Shown: positions 14,241 to 22,781, numbered from the stretch's first letter. The stretch: 64,000 nucleotides of DNA from Rhodospirillales bacterium (GCA_023145215.1 JAGLED010000008.1:1-64000); one strand, 5' to 3'. The notes: generated by a model from the letters alone, not told the origin. A program made the numbers and translations.

Positions 14241-16388
14241 ATGTTGCCAGAAAGAAAGGGAAGGACAGCAGCGACCATAATCTACATGGTCATATTGACA
14301 TTCCTGCAATGGAAAGTGATCGGCAGCGGGTTCCCCATCGACGAGAAGCTTCTCTGGTTCGGGAACGGTATGGCTAGTCTCCTCCTCGGAAGCCGCTTAC
14401 TTAATCCTCATTTTGTTCCCCCGGCTGACGCAGCCACAAACGCCTTCGTTGCTGGGGGTACACTTGTTGCTGCTCTAGCTGTCAACCCCACTGACCCCGT
14501 CGATCTGGCCGCGATTTCAATCGCCCTTGGTGTTTGTGCGGCCTGTTTTTTGGCGGCGCTGTTTGTCATTATGACAAAACGCCCGCAAGGACTGGAGACC
14601 CGGCCGTCGTTGCTTGGCATTGAGCGTGCTGCCAAAAGCGTTGGAGCGCCTAGGACGATTTTTACACTCGTCATTCTTGTCTTGGCGTGGGTGTTTCATC
14701 GCAACTCGCCGGTGGAAATGTATTCTATACTTACGGCTTGGACCCTAGTCGTTGCACTCGACCCAATCGAATCGCTGTTCGATTTTATCGGGTGGGTACG
14801 CGGAAAGCTGGAGAAAGACGAGCCCAACGTTCTTGGCGAGATTGCCGCTCATCAAGCCCCGGGGCTTGTGCTTATACGGCAACATGATGATGTGCGTCAT
14901 CGATCAGGGACATTGATGGCATTGTCCGATGACCAAGGTCCAACGACTTTAGGTGTGGCCTTGAACTACGTTGGGCGAGACGACGGAATTCTGCTCAGGG
15001 CTTTAAATTTGCCTGTTCCCATAGCGCTGCAAGCCAAAGCCAATAACATCGCCGTTGGCACTGGAATGGCAAGCTTGCTCGAAGCGAACCACGATGAAGC
15101 ACAAGAGGTGCGCATTCTGGACCGAATCAATTCACTGTGCGGAATCGTCGATAGCGATTCAGATCTTGAGTTTATCGAAATTGAAGTCGTGAACGATCAA
15201 GAACTGTCAGAGGGGCGACTGGTTGATGTAAAATTGCGAGGTGAGGACGTCATTTATCAGATTATTGACGGCGTTACGCGCGAAGAAGCCGTTCAGCAGA
15301 AAAACAAGTACGGATTCGTCCGGGCCAAAGCGCGCAAGATTGGTATCTGGGATGCGGAGAACAGAAGATTCGTCCCGACTGAATGGCTCCCACAAATAAA
15401 TGCACCCGTGTTTGTTAAAACAACGGATGAATTCGTGCACAACGCAGATGCAGTTGGACATTTCCCGGGGACAGATTATCAAGTTTCGATAAATATCTCG
15501 GACGCGGTGACCCACAACACCGCAATTCTCGGCATTTTAGGTATCGGCAAGAGTTATCTCTCAATAGAACTTGTCGAACGGATGACTCAGCAAGATATCA
15601 AAGTCATCTGCCTTGATTTAACTGATCAGTACGCGACTTTACTCTCAGATTTCATTGATGACGCATATCAGCGGCGCATCAATAACGAGCTAATAATTGC
15701 AGCTCAAGGGCGCCCAGTTGAGCGTGGCAGAGATGAAGGGGGCTCAGTACACGCATTCAATAGAGCCGTAAATACCGCTGTTACTAATTTTCTTGATCCT
15801 GCCAATAACCAAAAATTATTGATTTTCAATCCTGCAGAATTTCGTGTCAGCAAGCAGACGATAAACGCATATCAAGGTGAAGCAGCATTTACAGACCTAA
15901 CGCCGTGTGAAGTAACCGCTATCTTTTCGAGTGCCGCATTGAAGGCATGCCAAGAGCTTGGCATGACGGATAGTGCTCGCGTTTGCTTGGTTTACGAAGA
16001 AGCGCATAGCTTGGTTCCAGAATGGAACTCTGTTGCCAATGATGGCGACAAGAATGCAACGGCGGCGAGCGCACGAGCAATATTGCAGGGCCGCAAATTT
16101 GGTTTGGGCTGTCTTCTTATTACGCAGAGAACGGCAAACGTAACCAAAACCATTTTGAATCAATGTAACACTTTGTTCGCAATGAGGACGTTTGATGATA
16201 CAGGCAAAGAATTTTTGGGAAACTACATTGGGTCACGATACGCTCAAGTGCTGCCGAGCTTGAAAGAGCGACATGCAGTCTTCTTTGGCAAGGCATCCTC
16301 GTGTGACGATCCAGTATTAATCCGTCTGAACAACAGGGACGACTTTATAGAGGCCTTTTACCTTGAGCCTGAACAACCCGAAGGATAA
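14241..16388 (+). CDS. Membrane-anchored HerA-like ATPase on an A/T-rich patch
   Basis: 715 residues. The first about 195 are hydrophobic with four or five likely membrane helices (AATIIYMVILTFLQWKVIG, ALGVCAACFLAALFVIM, FTLVILVLAWVF and others). A soluble middle part resembles the HAS-barrel region of HerA proteins. The last about 280 residues form a RecA-like ATPase. The Walker A is unusual, G431-I-L-G-I-G-K-S438. The Walker B/catalytic glutamate is VCLVYEEAH (residues 581-589), followed by the family-typical GLGCLLITQRTANVTKTILNQ and later FFGKASSCDDPVLIRL. HerA/DUF87 ATPases translocate DNA or power nucleases and are frequent in defence loci. No nuclease partner (NurA, SIR2, DUF4297) is adjacent. 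ATG 14241 has GGAG ten nt upstream; GTG 14232 lies too close to it. Codon use is unlike the neighbours, suggesting recent transfer. Function unassigned. Confidence 0.8.
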   Translation: MLPERKGRTAATIIYMVILTFLQWKVIGSGFPIDEKLLWFGNGMASLLLGSRLLNPHFVPPADAATNAFVAGGTLVAALAVNPTDPVDLAAISIALGVCAACFLAALFVIMTKRPQGLETRPSLLGIERAAKSVGAPRTIFTLVILVLAWVFHRNSPVEMYSILTAWTLVVALDPIESLFDFIGWVRGKLEKDEPNVLGEIAAHQAPGLVLIRQHDDVRHRSGTLMALSDDQGPTTLGVALNYVGRDDGILLRALNLPVPIALQAKANNIAVGTGMASLLEANHDEAQEVRILDRINSLCGIVDSDSDLEFIEIEVVNDQELSEGRLVDVKLRGEDVIYQIIDGVTREEAVQQKNKYGFVRAKARKIGIWDAENRRFVPTEWLPQINAPVFVKTTDEFVHNADAVGHFPGTDYQVSINISDAVTHNTAILGILGIGKSYLSIELVERMTQQDIKVICLDLTDQYATLLSDFIDDAYQRRINNELIIAAQGRPVERGRDEGGSVHAFNRAVNTAVTNFLDPANNQKLLIFNPAEFRVSKQTINAYQGEAAFTDLTPCEVTAIFSSAALKACQELGMTDSARVCLVYEEAHSLVPEWNSVANDGDKNATAASARAILQGRKFGLGCLLITQRTANVTKTILNQCNTLFAMRTFDDTGKEFLGNYIGSRYAQVLPSLKERHAVFFGKASSCDDPVLIRLNNRDDFIEAFYLEPEQPEG

Positions 16389-16474
16389 CGCTTGAAGTAG
16401 TTTATTCGGCTCGGCTATTCCGTAGTTGCCTGCAAATCGTGGGCGCTGGCCGGGAAAATCCTTTGTGTATTTCC

Positions 16475-16544
16475 CGTCATTCCGGCGCATGGCGGAATCC
16501 AGTTTCCCCGCAGTTCTGGACCCCGGTCTTCACCGGGGTGACGG
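16475..16544. repeat. GTCATTCCGG-family intergenic repeat, copy 2
   Basis: It starts CGTCATTCCGGCGCATGGCG and ends with the hairpin ACCCCGGTCTTCACCGGGGT followed by GACGG. It lies between the stop of the ATPase gene and the stop of the recombinase-like ORF, marking the return to normal base composition. Confidence 0.8.
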
Positions 16545-16565
16545 CACGGGTGATTTCAGTCGCGG

Positions 16566-17027
16566 CTACACCCGCTTCCGCCGGACCAGCTTGGGCGTGG
16601 CGCGGAGCGATTTCGATTTCTTCTTATCCGCCACCGTCTCGGCGGCCTTGGCACGCCGCGTGCGGGGCTTCTTGGCGGTCTTTTCCTCCAGGAAATCCTC
16701 GGCCCGGAACAGCGGCGGCGGGGCCGGCGGTTTCTGTTTCGACCGCTTCTTCGCCTCTTCGCGCCGTCTGACCGCGTCCAGTACACGCTGCACCGACGGT
16801 TCCCGGTCGGGCCGGGTGCGGCGCATTTCGAAATGCATCTGGCCGATCTGATCGACGTGACGTTTGAGCGCGTCGTAGCGCATCGTGCCCTCGAGCACGC
16901 GGATATAGGCGGCGAGAGTCCACGGGTGCGCGGGCGCGGGGTTCAGGCCCCGCTCATGGCACCAGCCTTCAAACGACTGCCAACTTCTGGTCTTTCCGAG
17001 CGCGGGCACGCAATCCGACCTTTTCAC
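16566..17027 (-). CDS. Hypothetical protein resembling a recombinase N-terminal domain
   Basis: 153 residues. The first about 70 (RSWQSFEGWCHERGLNPAP, then HPWTLAAYIRVLEG and ALKRHVDQIGQMH) have the pattern of the SAM-like core-binding domain of tyrosine recombinases, with the W-x2-F-x2-WC opening and helix order. The catalytic domain with the R-H-x-x-R-Y residues is absent. The C-terminal half is instead strongly basic and Pro/Lys/Arg-rich (KKRSKQKPPAPPP, KKKSKSLRATPKLVRRKRV). It could be a remnant of an integrase or a small DNA-binding protein in its own right. It sits beside the A/T-rich ATPase patch but has normal composition. No firm family. Confidence 0.6.
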   Translation of the reverse strand: MKRSDCVPALGKTRSWQSFEGWCHERGLNPAPAHPWTLAAYIRVLEGTMRYDALKRHVDQIGQMHFEMRRTRPDREPSVQRVLDAVRRREEAKKRSKQKPPAPPPLFRAEDFLEEKTAKKPRTRRAKAAETVADKKKSKSLRATPKLVRRKRV

Positions 17028-17097
17028 AACGCGGACGCACGCCTAAAAAAGAACGCGCATCCGGATAAATAAAGAAACGCCAAGGGAGCAGAATACC

Positions 17098-18180
17098 ATG
17101 AGCAAGCGCGTCATCAACATCGCCGCCGTCCCGGGTGACGGCATCGGCCCGGAAGTCATCGATGCGGGGATGGAAGTATTGAACGCGGTCGCGAAACGCG
17201 ACGGCGGCTTCGTGATCAAATCCGAGCGCTTCGACTGGGGCTCCGAACGTTATCTGAAGAAGGGCGACTTCATGCCCGAAAACGGGCTGGAAACGCTGAA
17301 AGCGTTCGACAGCATCCTGTTCGGGTCCGCCGGCGATCCGCGCGTGCCGGACCACATCACGCTGTGGGGGCTCCGCCTCAAGATCTGCCAGACCCTGGAT
17401 CAGTACGCCAACGTGCGCCCGGCGCGCCTGTTGCCCGGCATCGAAGGGCCCTTGAAAGGCGTCACGTCGAAGGAACTGGACTGGGTCATCGTCCGTGAAA
17501 ACTCGGAAGGCGAATACGCCGGTGTCGGCGGGCGGGTGCACCAGTCGCTCGCCGAAGAAGTCGGCATGGATGTCGCGGTGTTCACGAGAACCGGCGTCGA
17601 GCGCATCCAGCGCTTCGCGCTCGAACTGGCGCGGTCCCGGCCGCGCAAGAAGCTGACCCTGGTGACCAAATCCAACGCGCAGCGTCACGGCATGGTGTTC
17701 TGGGATTCGGTGTTCGAACAAATCAAGGGCGACTACCCGGACGTCGAAACAGACAAGATGCTGGTCGACGCCATGACGACGCGGATGGTCCTCAAACCCG
17801 AAACCATCGACACGGTGGTGGCCACCAATCTGCACGCCGACGTGCTGTCGGACCTGGCCGCCGCATTGACCGGCTCGCTGGGGATCGCGCCGACCGGCAA
17901 CCTGCGCCCCGAAAAGGACGCGCCGTCGATGTTCGAGCCGATCCACGGGTCCGCCTTCGACATCATGGGCAAGGGCATCGCCAACCCGCTGGGGACGTTC
18001 TGGTCGGCGGCGATGCTGCTGGAGCACGAGGGCGAACTGGACGCCGCCAAGCGGCTGATGAAGGCCATCGAACGGGTCACCGGCGAAGGCAAGCACCTGC
18101 CCCGCGATCTGGGCGGCACCGCGACCTCGCGCGAGGTCACCGACGCGGTTCTGGAAGCGATCCAGCAGTCCAACGAATAG
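17098..18180 (+). CDS. Tartrate/D-malate dehydrogenase family (isocitrate/isopropylmalate superfamily)
   Basis: 360 residues of the metal-dependent beta-decarboxylating dehydrogenase family. Seen: AAVPGDGIGPEVIDAG at the start, LWGLRLKICQTLDQYANVRPARLLPG, VRENSEGEYAGVGGR, TKSNAQRHGMVFWDSVFEQ, and the C-terminal nucleotide site EPIHGSAFDIMGKGIANPLG. The segment LWGLRLKICQTLDQYANVRP and the SEGEYAG loop fit the TtuC/DmlA branch (tartrate, D-malate) better than LeuB or Icd. The products would be pyruvate or oxaloacetate-type acids and CO2, with NAD as cofactor. An AGGGAG ribosome site precedes the ATG. No leuCD or ttuB gene is adjacent, so the exact substrate is inferred. Confidence 0.85.
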   Translation: MSKRVINIAAVPGDGIGPEVIDAGMEVLNAVAKRDGGFVIKSERFDWGSERYLKKGDFMPENGLETLKAFDSILFGSAGDPRVPDHITLWGLRLKICQTLDQYANVRPARLLPGIEGPLKGVTSKELDWVIVRENSEGEYAGVGGRVHQSLAEEVGMDVAVFTRTGVERIQRFALELARSRPRKKLTLVTKSNAQRHGMVFWDSVFEQIKGDYPDVETDKMLVDAMTTRMVLKPETIDTVVATNLHADVLSDLAAALTGSLGIAPTGNLRPEKDAPSMFEPIHGSAFDIMGKGIANPLGTFWSAAMLLEHEGELDAAKRLMKAIERVTGEGKHLPRDLGGTATSREVTDAVLEAIQQSNE

Positions 18181-18233
18181 CCTCACTTTCGTTTGATTTG
18201 CGCGGCGGACCGGTTTGGCGGCTTACTGAGCGG

Positions 18234-18887
18234 ATGAGAGTTTTGCTCGCCGTCCTCGTCTTTCTTCTCGCCGCCCCCCCGGCGCAGGCCGAGGTCGCCA
18301 TCCCGGTCCGTCCCGACCTGAAGACCGCGGGCTGGGAAATGCTGGGCTTCAACGATATTCCCGAGACCACGTTCCGCACGCGCGATACCGGCGCGGTGGA
18401 GATTGCCGCCGAAAAAAGCTCGAGCGTCTTATATAAGAAGATCGCCGACGAACCCGTGCCGGCGACGCGGCTGACGTGGGACTGGCAGGTGATCGACCCG
18501 CTGCCCGCGACCGACCTTTCCAAAACCGACGGCGACGACCGGGTGTTGTCGGTCTACGTCGCGTTTTCGGACGGCTCGATGGCGTCGAAGCTGAAGGCGT
18601 TGATGTCGCCGCTGATGGCGGGAAAGGTGTTGAACTACGTCTGGGGCGGCGGCGAAGCCCTCGACATGCCGCATCCGCATTTCCCCGACAGCGGCCGCCT
18701 GATCGTGCGGCGCACCGTGGATACGCCGACGGAAACGTGGTTATCGGAGAGCGTCAATCTGAAAAAGGACTATGAACGGGCCTTCGGCGAAGCGGCGCCG
18801 GGTGTGCTCTATATCGGGATCTCGGGCGACAGCGACGACCTTCAGACGACGTTCGAGGGGCTGATCCGGAATCTCAGGTTGGAGTGA
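18234..18887 (+). CDS. DUF3047 exported protein
   Basis: 217 residues starting with a clean signal peptide (MRVLLAVLVFLLAAPPAQAE). The DUF3047 pattern is visible: LTWDWQVIDPLPATDLS, GDDRVLSVYVAF, LNYVWGG, SGRLIVRRT and VLYIGISGDSDD. It is probably a periplasmic beta-sandwich protein of unknown role. The TTG at 18198 would add residues ahead of the signal peptide, so ATG 18234 is preferred. It follows the dehydrogenase by 53 nt on the same strand. Confidence 0.8.
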   Translation: MRVLLAVLVFLLAAPPAQAEVAIPVRPDLKTAGWEMLGFNDIPETTFRTRDTGAVEIAAEKSSSVLYKKIADEPVPATRLTWDWQVIDPLPATDLSKTDGDDRVLSVYVAFSDGSMASKLKALMSPLMAGKVLNYVWGGGEALDMPHPHFPDSGRLIVRRTVDTPTETWLSESVNLKKDYERAFGEAAPGVLYIGISGDSDDLQTTFEGLIRNLRLE

Positions 18888-18902
18888 CAGCCCCCCCCGG
18901 CG

Positions 18903-18995
18903 CGTCATCCGCGGCGCAGGCCGGAATCCAGCGCGTCATCCGCGGCACATACGGCCCTCAATCGCCCTGGACCCCGGTCTTCACCGGGGTGGCGG
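18903..18995. repeat. GTCATTCCGG-family intergenic repeat, copy 3
   Basis: It has two tandem GCGTCATCCGCGGC starts (18903 and 18933) and the terminal hairpin ACCCCGGTCTTCACCGGGGT, identical to that of copy 2, followed by GGCGG. It fills the gap between the convergent DUF3047 and DUF547 genes. Confidence 0.78.
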
Positions 18996-19028
18996 ATTGA
19001 CGGTGTTCAATCAGGCTGACGGGAGACG

Positions 19029-19850
19029 CTACTCCACCCCGTTCAGCGACCAGTCGTAGATATAACCGTCGATGTCCTTGGCGTTTTCGAGCGCCTGTTT
19101 GCGCGCGCCCGTGGCGTATTTCATCAGGTGGTCGATCACGCCCTTTTCCGAGCCGCCGAAGTCTTCGGCGAACCAGTCGTAGATCTTGGAGACGACGATC
19201 TCGCCGCCGTCGATTTTCACGCCGCGATCCGAGTTGATGTAACGCGCCGCGTTGCCGCTCAACACCGCGTCCGTGTTGTCGGCGGTATAGGCACGGGCGA
19301 TCAGGTCGGGGCAGCCGACCGATGCGCAGTTGACCGCATAGTGGATGCGGGGGTCGTTCCAGACCGGTCTCAGGATGCGGTGCTCGATATCGTCGAGGCT
19401 GACGGGATGGCTTTCGATCGTCACCAGCTTCTTGCCCCACGGCCCGTCGGAAAACAGTCCGGGTGAAATGTCGATGTCGCGGATCGAGGTGACCGGATAA
19501 TGATCCAGGATCACCTGGACCGTGAGGGCGTTATAGAGGTTGATCCAGTAGGCAAGCTGCTCGTCCCTGTTCAGCGACGTGACGGGCATACCCGCGAGGG
19601 TGTCGATATAGCGGCCGAGGATTTTCCGGTCGGTTTCACTCACCCCGGCATAGTCGACCCGGTTCAGACCGTCCGGATCGTCCTTCACATATTTCGATAC
19701 GAACGCGTCCCAGATCGCGTGATCGACGCTTTCCTTGGCGTTTGCATCGAATCCGGCCAGATCGGGCCAGAGTTCCTTAACGGGCGCGGCGGAAGCCGGA
19801 AAAGCTGCAAGAATAAACAGGAAGATGCAGGCGCGAACGATGGGTCTCAA
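19029..19850 (-). CDS. DUF547 exported protein
   Basis: 273 residues with signal peptide (MRPIVRACIFLFILAAFPASA). The DUF547 core is clear: LAYWINLYNALTVQVILDHYP, IRDID, GKKLVTIESHPVSLDDIEHRIL and HYAVNCASVGCPDL. The last includes the two conserved cysteines of the C-A-S-x-x-C-P-type motif. DUF547 proteins are exported or membrane proteins of uncertain, possibly redox-linked function. It is convergent with the DUF3047 gene and 23 nt downstream of the Lrp gene, with the same orientation as Lrp. Confidence 0.82.
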   Translation of the reverse strand: MRPIVRACIFLFILAAFPASAAPVKELWPDLAGFDANAKESVDHAIWDAFVSKYVKDDPDGLNRVDYAGVSETDRKILGRYIDTLAGMPVTSLNRDEQLAYWINLYNALTVQVILDHYPVTSIRDIDISPGLFSDGPWGKKLVTIESHPVSLDDIEHRILRPVWNDPRIHYAVNCASVGCPDLIARAYTADNTDAVLSGNAARYINSDRGVKIDGGEIVVSKIYDWFAEDFGGSEKGVIDHLMKYATGARKQALENAKDIDGYIYDWSLNGVE

Positions 19851-19873
19851 CAGGGGCGTCCTCTCTCATGGTC

Positions 19874-20353
19874 TCACGGCGCGCCGGCGATCGGCAGCGC
19901 TGTCCGGTAGACGACCTGCTTTAAAGCGAAGCTGGACTTGATGCTGCTGACGCCCGGAAACTTGGTCAGGTGGTGCATCAGAAACCGCTCGTACGCTTGC
20001 AGATCGCGGGTTACGACCCTGAGTAAATAGTCGCTGTCGCCGGTCATCAAATAACACTCCATCACTTCCGGGAGAGCGCGGATCCTGTCCTCGAAAATCT
20101 CCAGCGCCTGCTCGACCTGCTTCTCCAGACTGACCATCACGAACACGCTCACCGGCAGCCCCACCGCCTCCTGATCGACCAACGCCGCGTATCCGCGGAT
20201 CACCCCTTCCTGTTCCAGCGCGCGCACCCGGCGCAGGCATGGCGACGGCGACAATCCGGCGCGCCCGGCAAGTTCGACGTTGGAAAGGCGTGCGTTGCCC
20301 TGCAGGGCGGTGAGGATTCGTTGATCAATCGCATCCAAGGCCATTTGAAGCAT
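19874..20353 (-). CDS. Lrp/AsnC family transcriptional regulator
   Basis: 159 residues. The N-terminal AsnC-type helix-turn-helix reads [32 protein letters not shown] in outline, followed by [17 protein letters not shown], and a C-terminal RAM ligand domain with [17 protein letters not shown]. It is divergent from the E1-type dehydrogenase gene across 121 nt that holds an A/T-rich palindrome. In Pseudomonas putida the Lrp-type MdeR lies divergent from mdeAB, whose MdeB is an E1 homologue. By analogy this protein may respond to an amino acid and control the E1 gene. ATG 20353 has AAGGA six nt upstream. Confidence 0.93.
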   Translation of the reverse strand: MLQMALDAIDQRILTALQGNARLSNVELAGRAGLSPSPCLRRVRALEQEGVIRGYAALVDQEAVGLPVSVFVMVSLEKQVEQALEIFEDRIRALPEVMECYLMTGDSDYLLRVVTRDLQAYERFLMHHLTKFPGVSSIKSSFALKQVVYRTALPIAGAP

Positions 20354-20368
20354 AATATGTCCTTATCT

Positions 20369-20383
20369 TGTATTTAAATTACA
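20369..20383. promoter_or_regulatory. Candidate Lrp operator between the Lrp and E1 genes
   Basis: TGTATTTAAATTACA is a near-perfect palindrome (TGTA/TACA ends, A/T core) in an A/T-rich stretch of an otherwise GC-rich sequence. It lies 16 nt upstream of the Lrp start and 92 nt upstream of the E1 start, a natural position for autoregulation and control of the divergent gene. Assigning it to Lrp is inference. Confidence 0.5.
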
Positions 20384-20474
20384 TTTTATTGCTAATCGTA
20401 CCCTCTTTCGAGTTCAGATCGCAATGACCTGAAACGCCATCCCCGCTATACTTCGGACAACAGGAGAATTTGAG

Positions 20475-22781
20475 ATGGCACCTTTCGACGAACCCCAAAC
20501 GATCGACGCGGCGGAAAAATTGCAGTGCATGGAGAATCTCGCGCAGAAGATCCTCTGGCTGTCGACGTGGACGATTCACCACGCGAACTACATCCGCGAG
20601 AAAAAGGACAGCCTCAAGGTCGGCGGGCACCAGGCGTCGTGCGCGTCGTCAGTGGCGATCCTGACCGCGCTCTACATGTCGGCGCTCCGCCCGCAGGATC
20701 GGGTCGCCGTCAAGCCGCACGCCTCGCCTGTGTTCCATGCCATCCAGTATCTGCTGGGCCATCAGACGCAAGACAAGCTGGAAGCCTTCCGCGCCTACGG
20801 CGGCGCGCAGAGCTATCCGTCCAGAACGAAAGACGCCGACGATGTCGATATCTCGACCGGCTCGGTGGGGATGGGCCCGGCGATGACGTCGTTCCTGTCG
20901 ATGGTGCAGGATTACCTGCGCCGCCACGTCGACAGCGTTGCCGAACGCGAACCCGGCCGCATGGTCGCTCTTGTCGGTGATGCCGAGATGGACGAAGGCA
21001 ACATGTACGAAGCCCTTTGGGAGGGCTGGAAGCACGGCCTTCGCAACACGTGGTGGATTGTGGACTACAACCGCCAGAGCCTGGACGGCGTGGTCCCCGA
21101 TCAGATGTTCCGCCTGATCGACCGGGTGTTCCGCACGACGGGCTGGAACGTCATTACGATCAAATACGGCAAGCGCATGATGGAGGCGTTCGAACGCCCG
21201 GGCGGCAAACGTTTGCGGCGCTGGATCAACGATTGCCCGAACGATCTGTATTCCGCCCTCACGTTCCGGGGTGGCGCCGCTTGGCGTCAGCAGTTGGACA
21301 AGGACTTCGCCGACGATGACGATGCGCTGCGGCTGATCGAAGGCTACGACGACGACGCCTTGCAGAACCTGATGACGAATTTGGGCGGGCACTGTCTGGA
21401 AACCCTGATGGAGGCGTTCGACGAAGCATCGAAGGACGAAACCCCGACATGCTTCATCGCCTACACCATCAAAGGCTGGGGGCTGCCGCTGGCGGGTCAT
21501 AAGGACAACCACGCCGGCATCCTGAACGACGAGCAGGTCGACGGCTTCCGCACCAAGTTGGGGATCAAGCAGGGCCACGAATGGGAACCGTTCGCCGGCC
21601 TCGAAGAGCGCCAGGGCGTACTCAAGGAATTTCTGGAACACGTCCCTTTCAACCGCGAAGGGCGGCGGCGTTACGAGGCCGAGAAGATCGAGGTGCCCAC
21701 CTCTTTCCCAACCCCGGTCAAGGGCAAGGGCTCGACCCAGGAAGCGTTCGGCAAGATTCTTTATGAACTCGCCGGCGACAAAAAATCCAAACTCGCGGAC
21801 AGAATCGTTACGACGTCACCCGACGTGACGCAGTCGACCAACCTGGGCGGTTGGGTCAACCGGCGCGGACTTTTCGCACGCGAAGACCGGGCCGACACCT
21901 TCCGCGCCCAACAGGTACCGTCGGCGCAGAAGTGGGAGTTCAATTCGGCGGGACAGCACATCGAATTGGGTATCGCCGAGAACAACCTGTTCGTGATGCT
22001 GGGTGCGCTCGGACTCTCGCATTCGATCTTCGGCGAACGGCTGTTGCCGATCGGCACGCTTTACGACCCGTTCATCGCGCGCGGCCTCGATGCGTTGAAT
22101 TACGCCTGCTATCAGGATGCACGCTTCATGGTCGTGGCGACCCCCGCCGGCATCACACTGGCACCCGAAGGGGGCGCACACCAGAGCATCTCGACACCGC
22201 TGATCGGCATGGGGCAGCCCGGCCTGACCTCGTTCGAGCCGGCCTTCGCAGACGAGCTCGCCGAGATCATGGCATGGAGCTTCAATCACATGCAGGCCGA
22301 CGACGGCGGCTCCGTCTATTTGCGGCTTTCGACGCGGCCCATCGAACAACCGGAGCGCAAGATCACCAATGAGCTTCGCGAAGGTATCCGGAAGGGCGGT
22401 TACTGGCGCCGGAAGCCCGCGAACAAGAACGCCCCCGTGATCGTTTACGCAGGCGCCATCGCCCCCGAGGCGGAGGCCGCCGCCGATCAGATCAAGGGCG
22501 CGGGGCTTCTGGCGATTACCTCCGCCGACCGGCTGTTCGCCGACTGGCGCGCAGAAGGAAAGGACGCGTGGATCGTCAAGCTGCTGGCCGACGCCCCGAA
22601 GGGCGAGCCGCTGGTGACGGTGCTCGACGGTCACCCCGCCGCGCTGGCATGGCTGGGATCTGTCGACGGCAGACGCGTCGAGCCGCTGGGTGTCGACGAG
22701 TTCGGCCAATGCGGCGATCTGCCGACGCTTTACGAGCGCTATCGGATCGATGCCGACGCGATTGCGAAGGCGGCGAAATAA
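20475..22781 (+). CDS. Stand-alone E1 2-oxoacid dehydrogenase, AceE/MdeB-like
   Basis: 768 residues of the homodimeric pyruvate dehydrogenase E1 family. The thiamine diphosphate site reads GDAEMDEGNMYEALWEG...YNRQSLDG. Other landmarks are LKVGGHQASCASSVAI, VKPHASPVFHAIQYL, ISTGSVGMGPA, FIAYTIKGWGLPLAGHKDNHAG, and in the transketolase-like second half EFNSAGQHIELGIAENNLF and APEGGAHQSI. It is about 120 residues shorter than E. coli AceE and starts almost at the first conserved helix, so the N-terminal segment that docks on E2 appears to be missing. No E2 or E3 gene is adjacent. With the divergent Lrp gene the layout recalls the mde locus, where MdeB acts on 2-oxobutyrate. AGGAGA lies 7 nt before the ATG. 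Substrate unproven. Confidence 0.88.
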   Translation: MAPFDEPQTIDAAEKLQCMENLAQKILWLSTWTIHHANYIREKKDSLKVGGHQASCASSVAILTALYMSALRPQDRVAVKPHASPVFHAIQYLLGHQTQDKLEAFRAYGGAQSYPSRTKDADDVDISTGSVGMGPAMTSFLSMVQDYLRRHVDSVAEREPGRMVALVGDAEMDEGNMYEALWEGWKHGLRNTWWIVDYNRQSLDGVVPDQMFRLIDRVFRTTGWNVITIKYGKRMMEAFERPGGKRLRRWINDCPNDLYSALTFRGGAAWRQQLDKDFADDDDALRLIEGYDDDALQNLMTNLGGHCLETLMEAFDEASKDETPTCFIAYTIKGWGLPLAGHKDNHAGILNDEQVDGFRTKLGIKQGHEWEPFAGLEERQGVLKEFLEHVPFNREGRRRYEAEKIEVPTSFPTPVKGKGSTQEAFGKILYELAGDKKSKLADRIVTTSPDVTQSTNLGGWVNRRGLFAREDRADTFRAQQVPSAQKWEFNSAGQHIELGIAENNLFVMLGALGLSHSIFGERLLPIGTLYDPFIARGLDALNYACYQDARFMVVATPAGITLAPEGGAHQSISTPLIGMGQPGLTSFEPAFADELAEIMAWSFNHMQADDGGSVYLRLSTRPIEQPERKITNELREGIRKGGYWRRKPANKNAPVIVYAGAIAPEAEAAADQIKGAGLLAITSADRLFADWRAEGKDAWIVKLLADAPKGEPLVTVLDGHPAALAWLGSVDGRRVEPLGVDEFGQCGDLPTLYERYRIDADAIAKAAK

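Noticed and set aside
14102-14377. 91-codon frame from GTG ahead of and overlapping the HerA-like gene
   Set aside because: It overlaps the ATPase start in another frame, has no ribosome binding site and no family resemblance.
15207-16163. Two reverse-strand frames inside the HerA-like gene (15207-15515 and 15897-16163)
   Set aside because: Both lie wholly within a convincing ATPase domain on the other strand and have no recognisable content.
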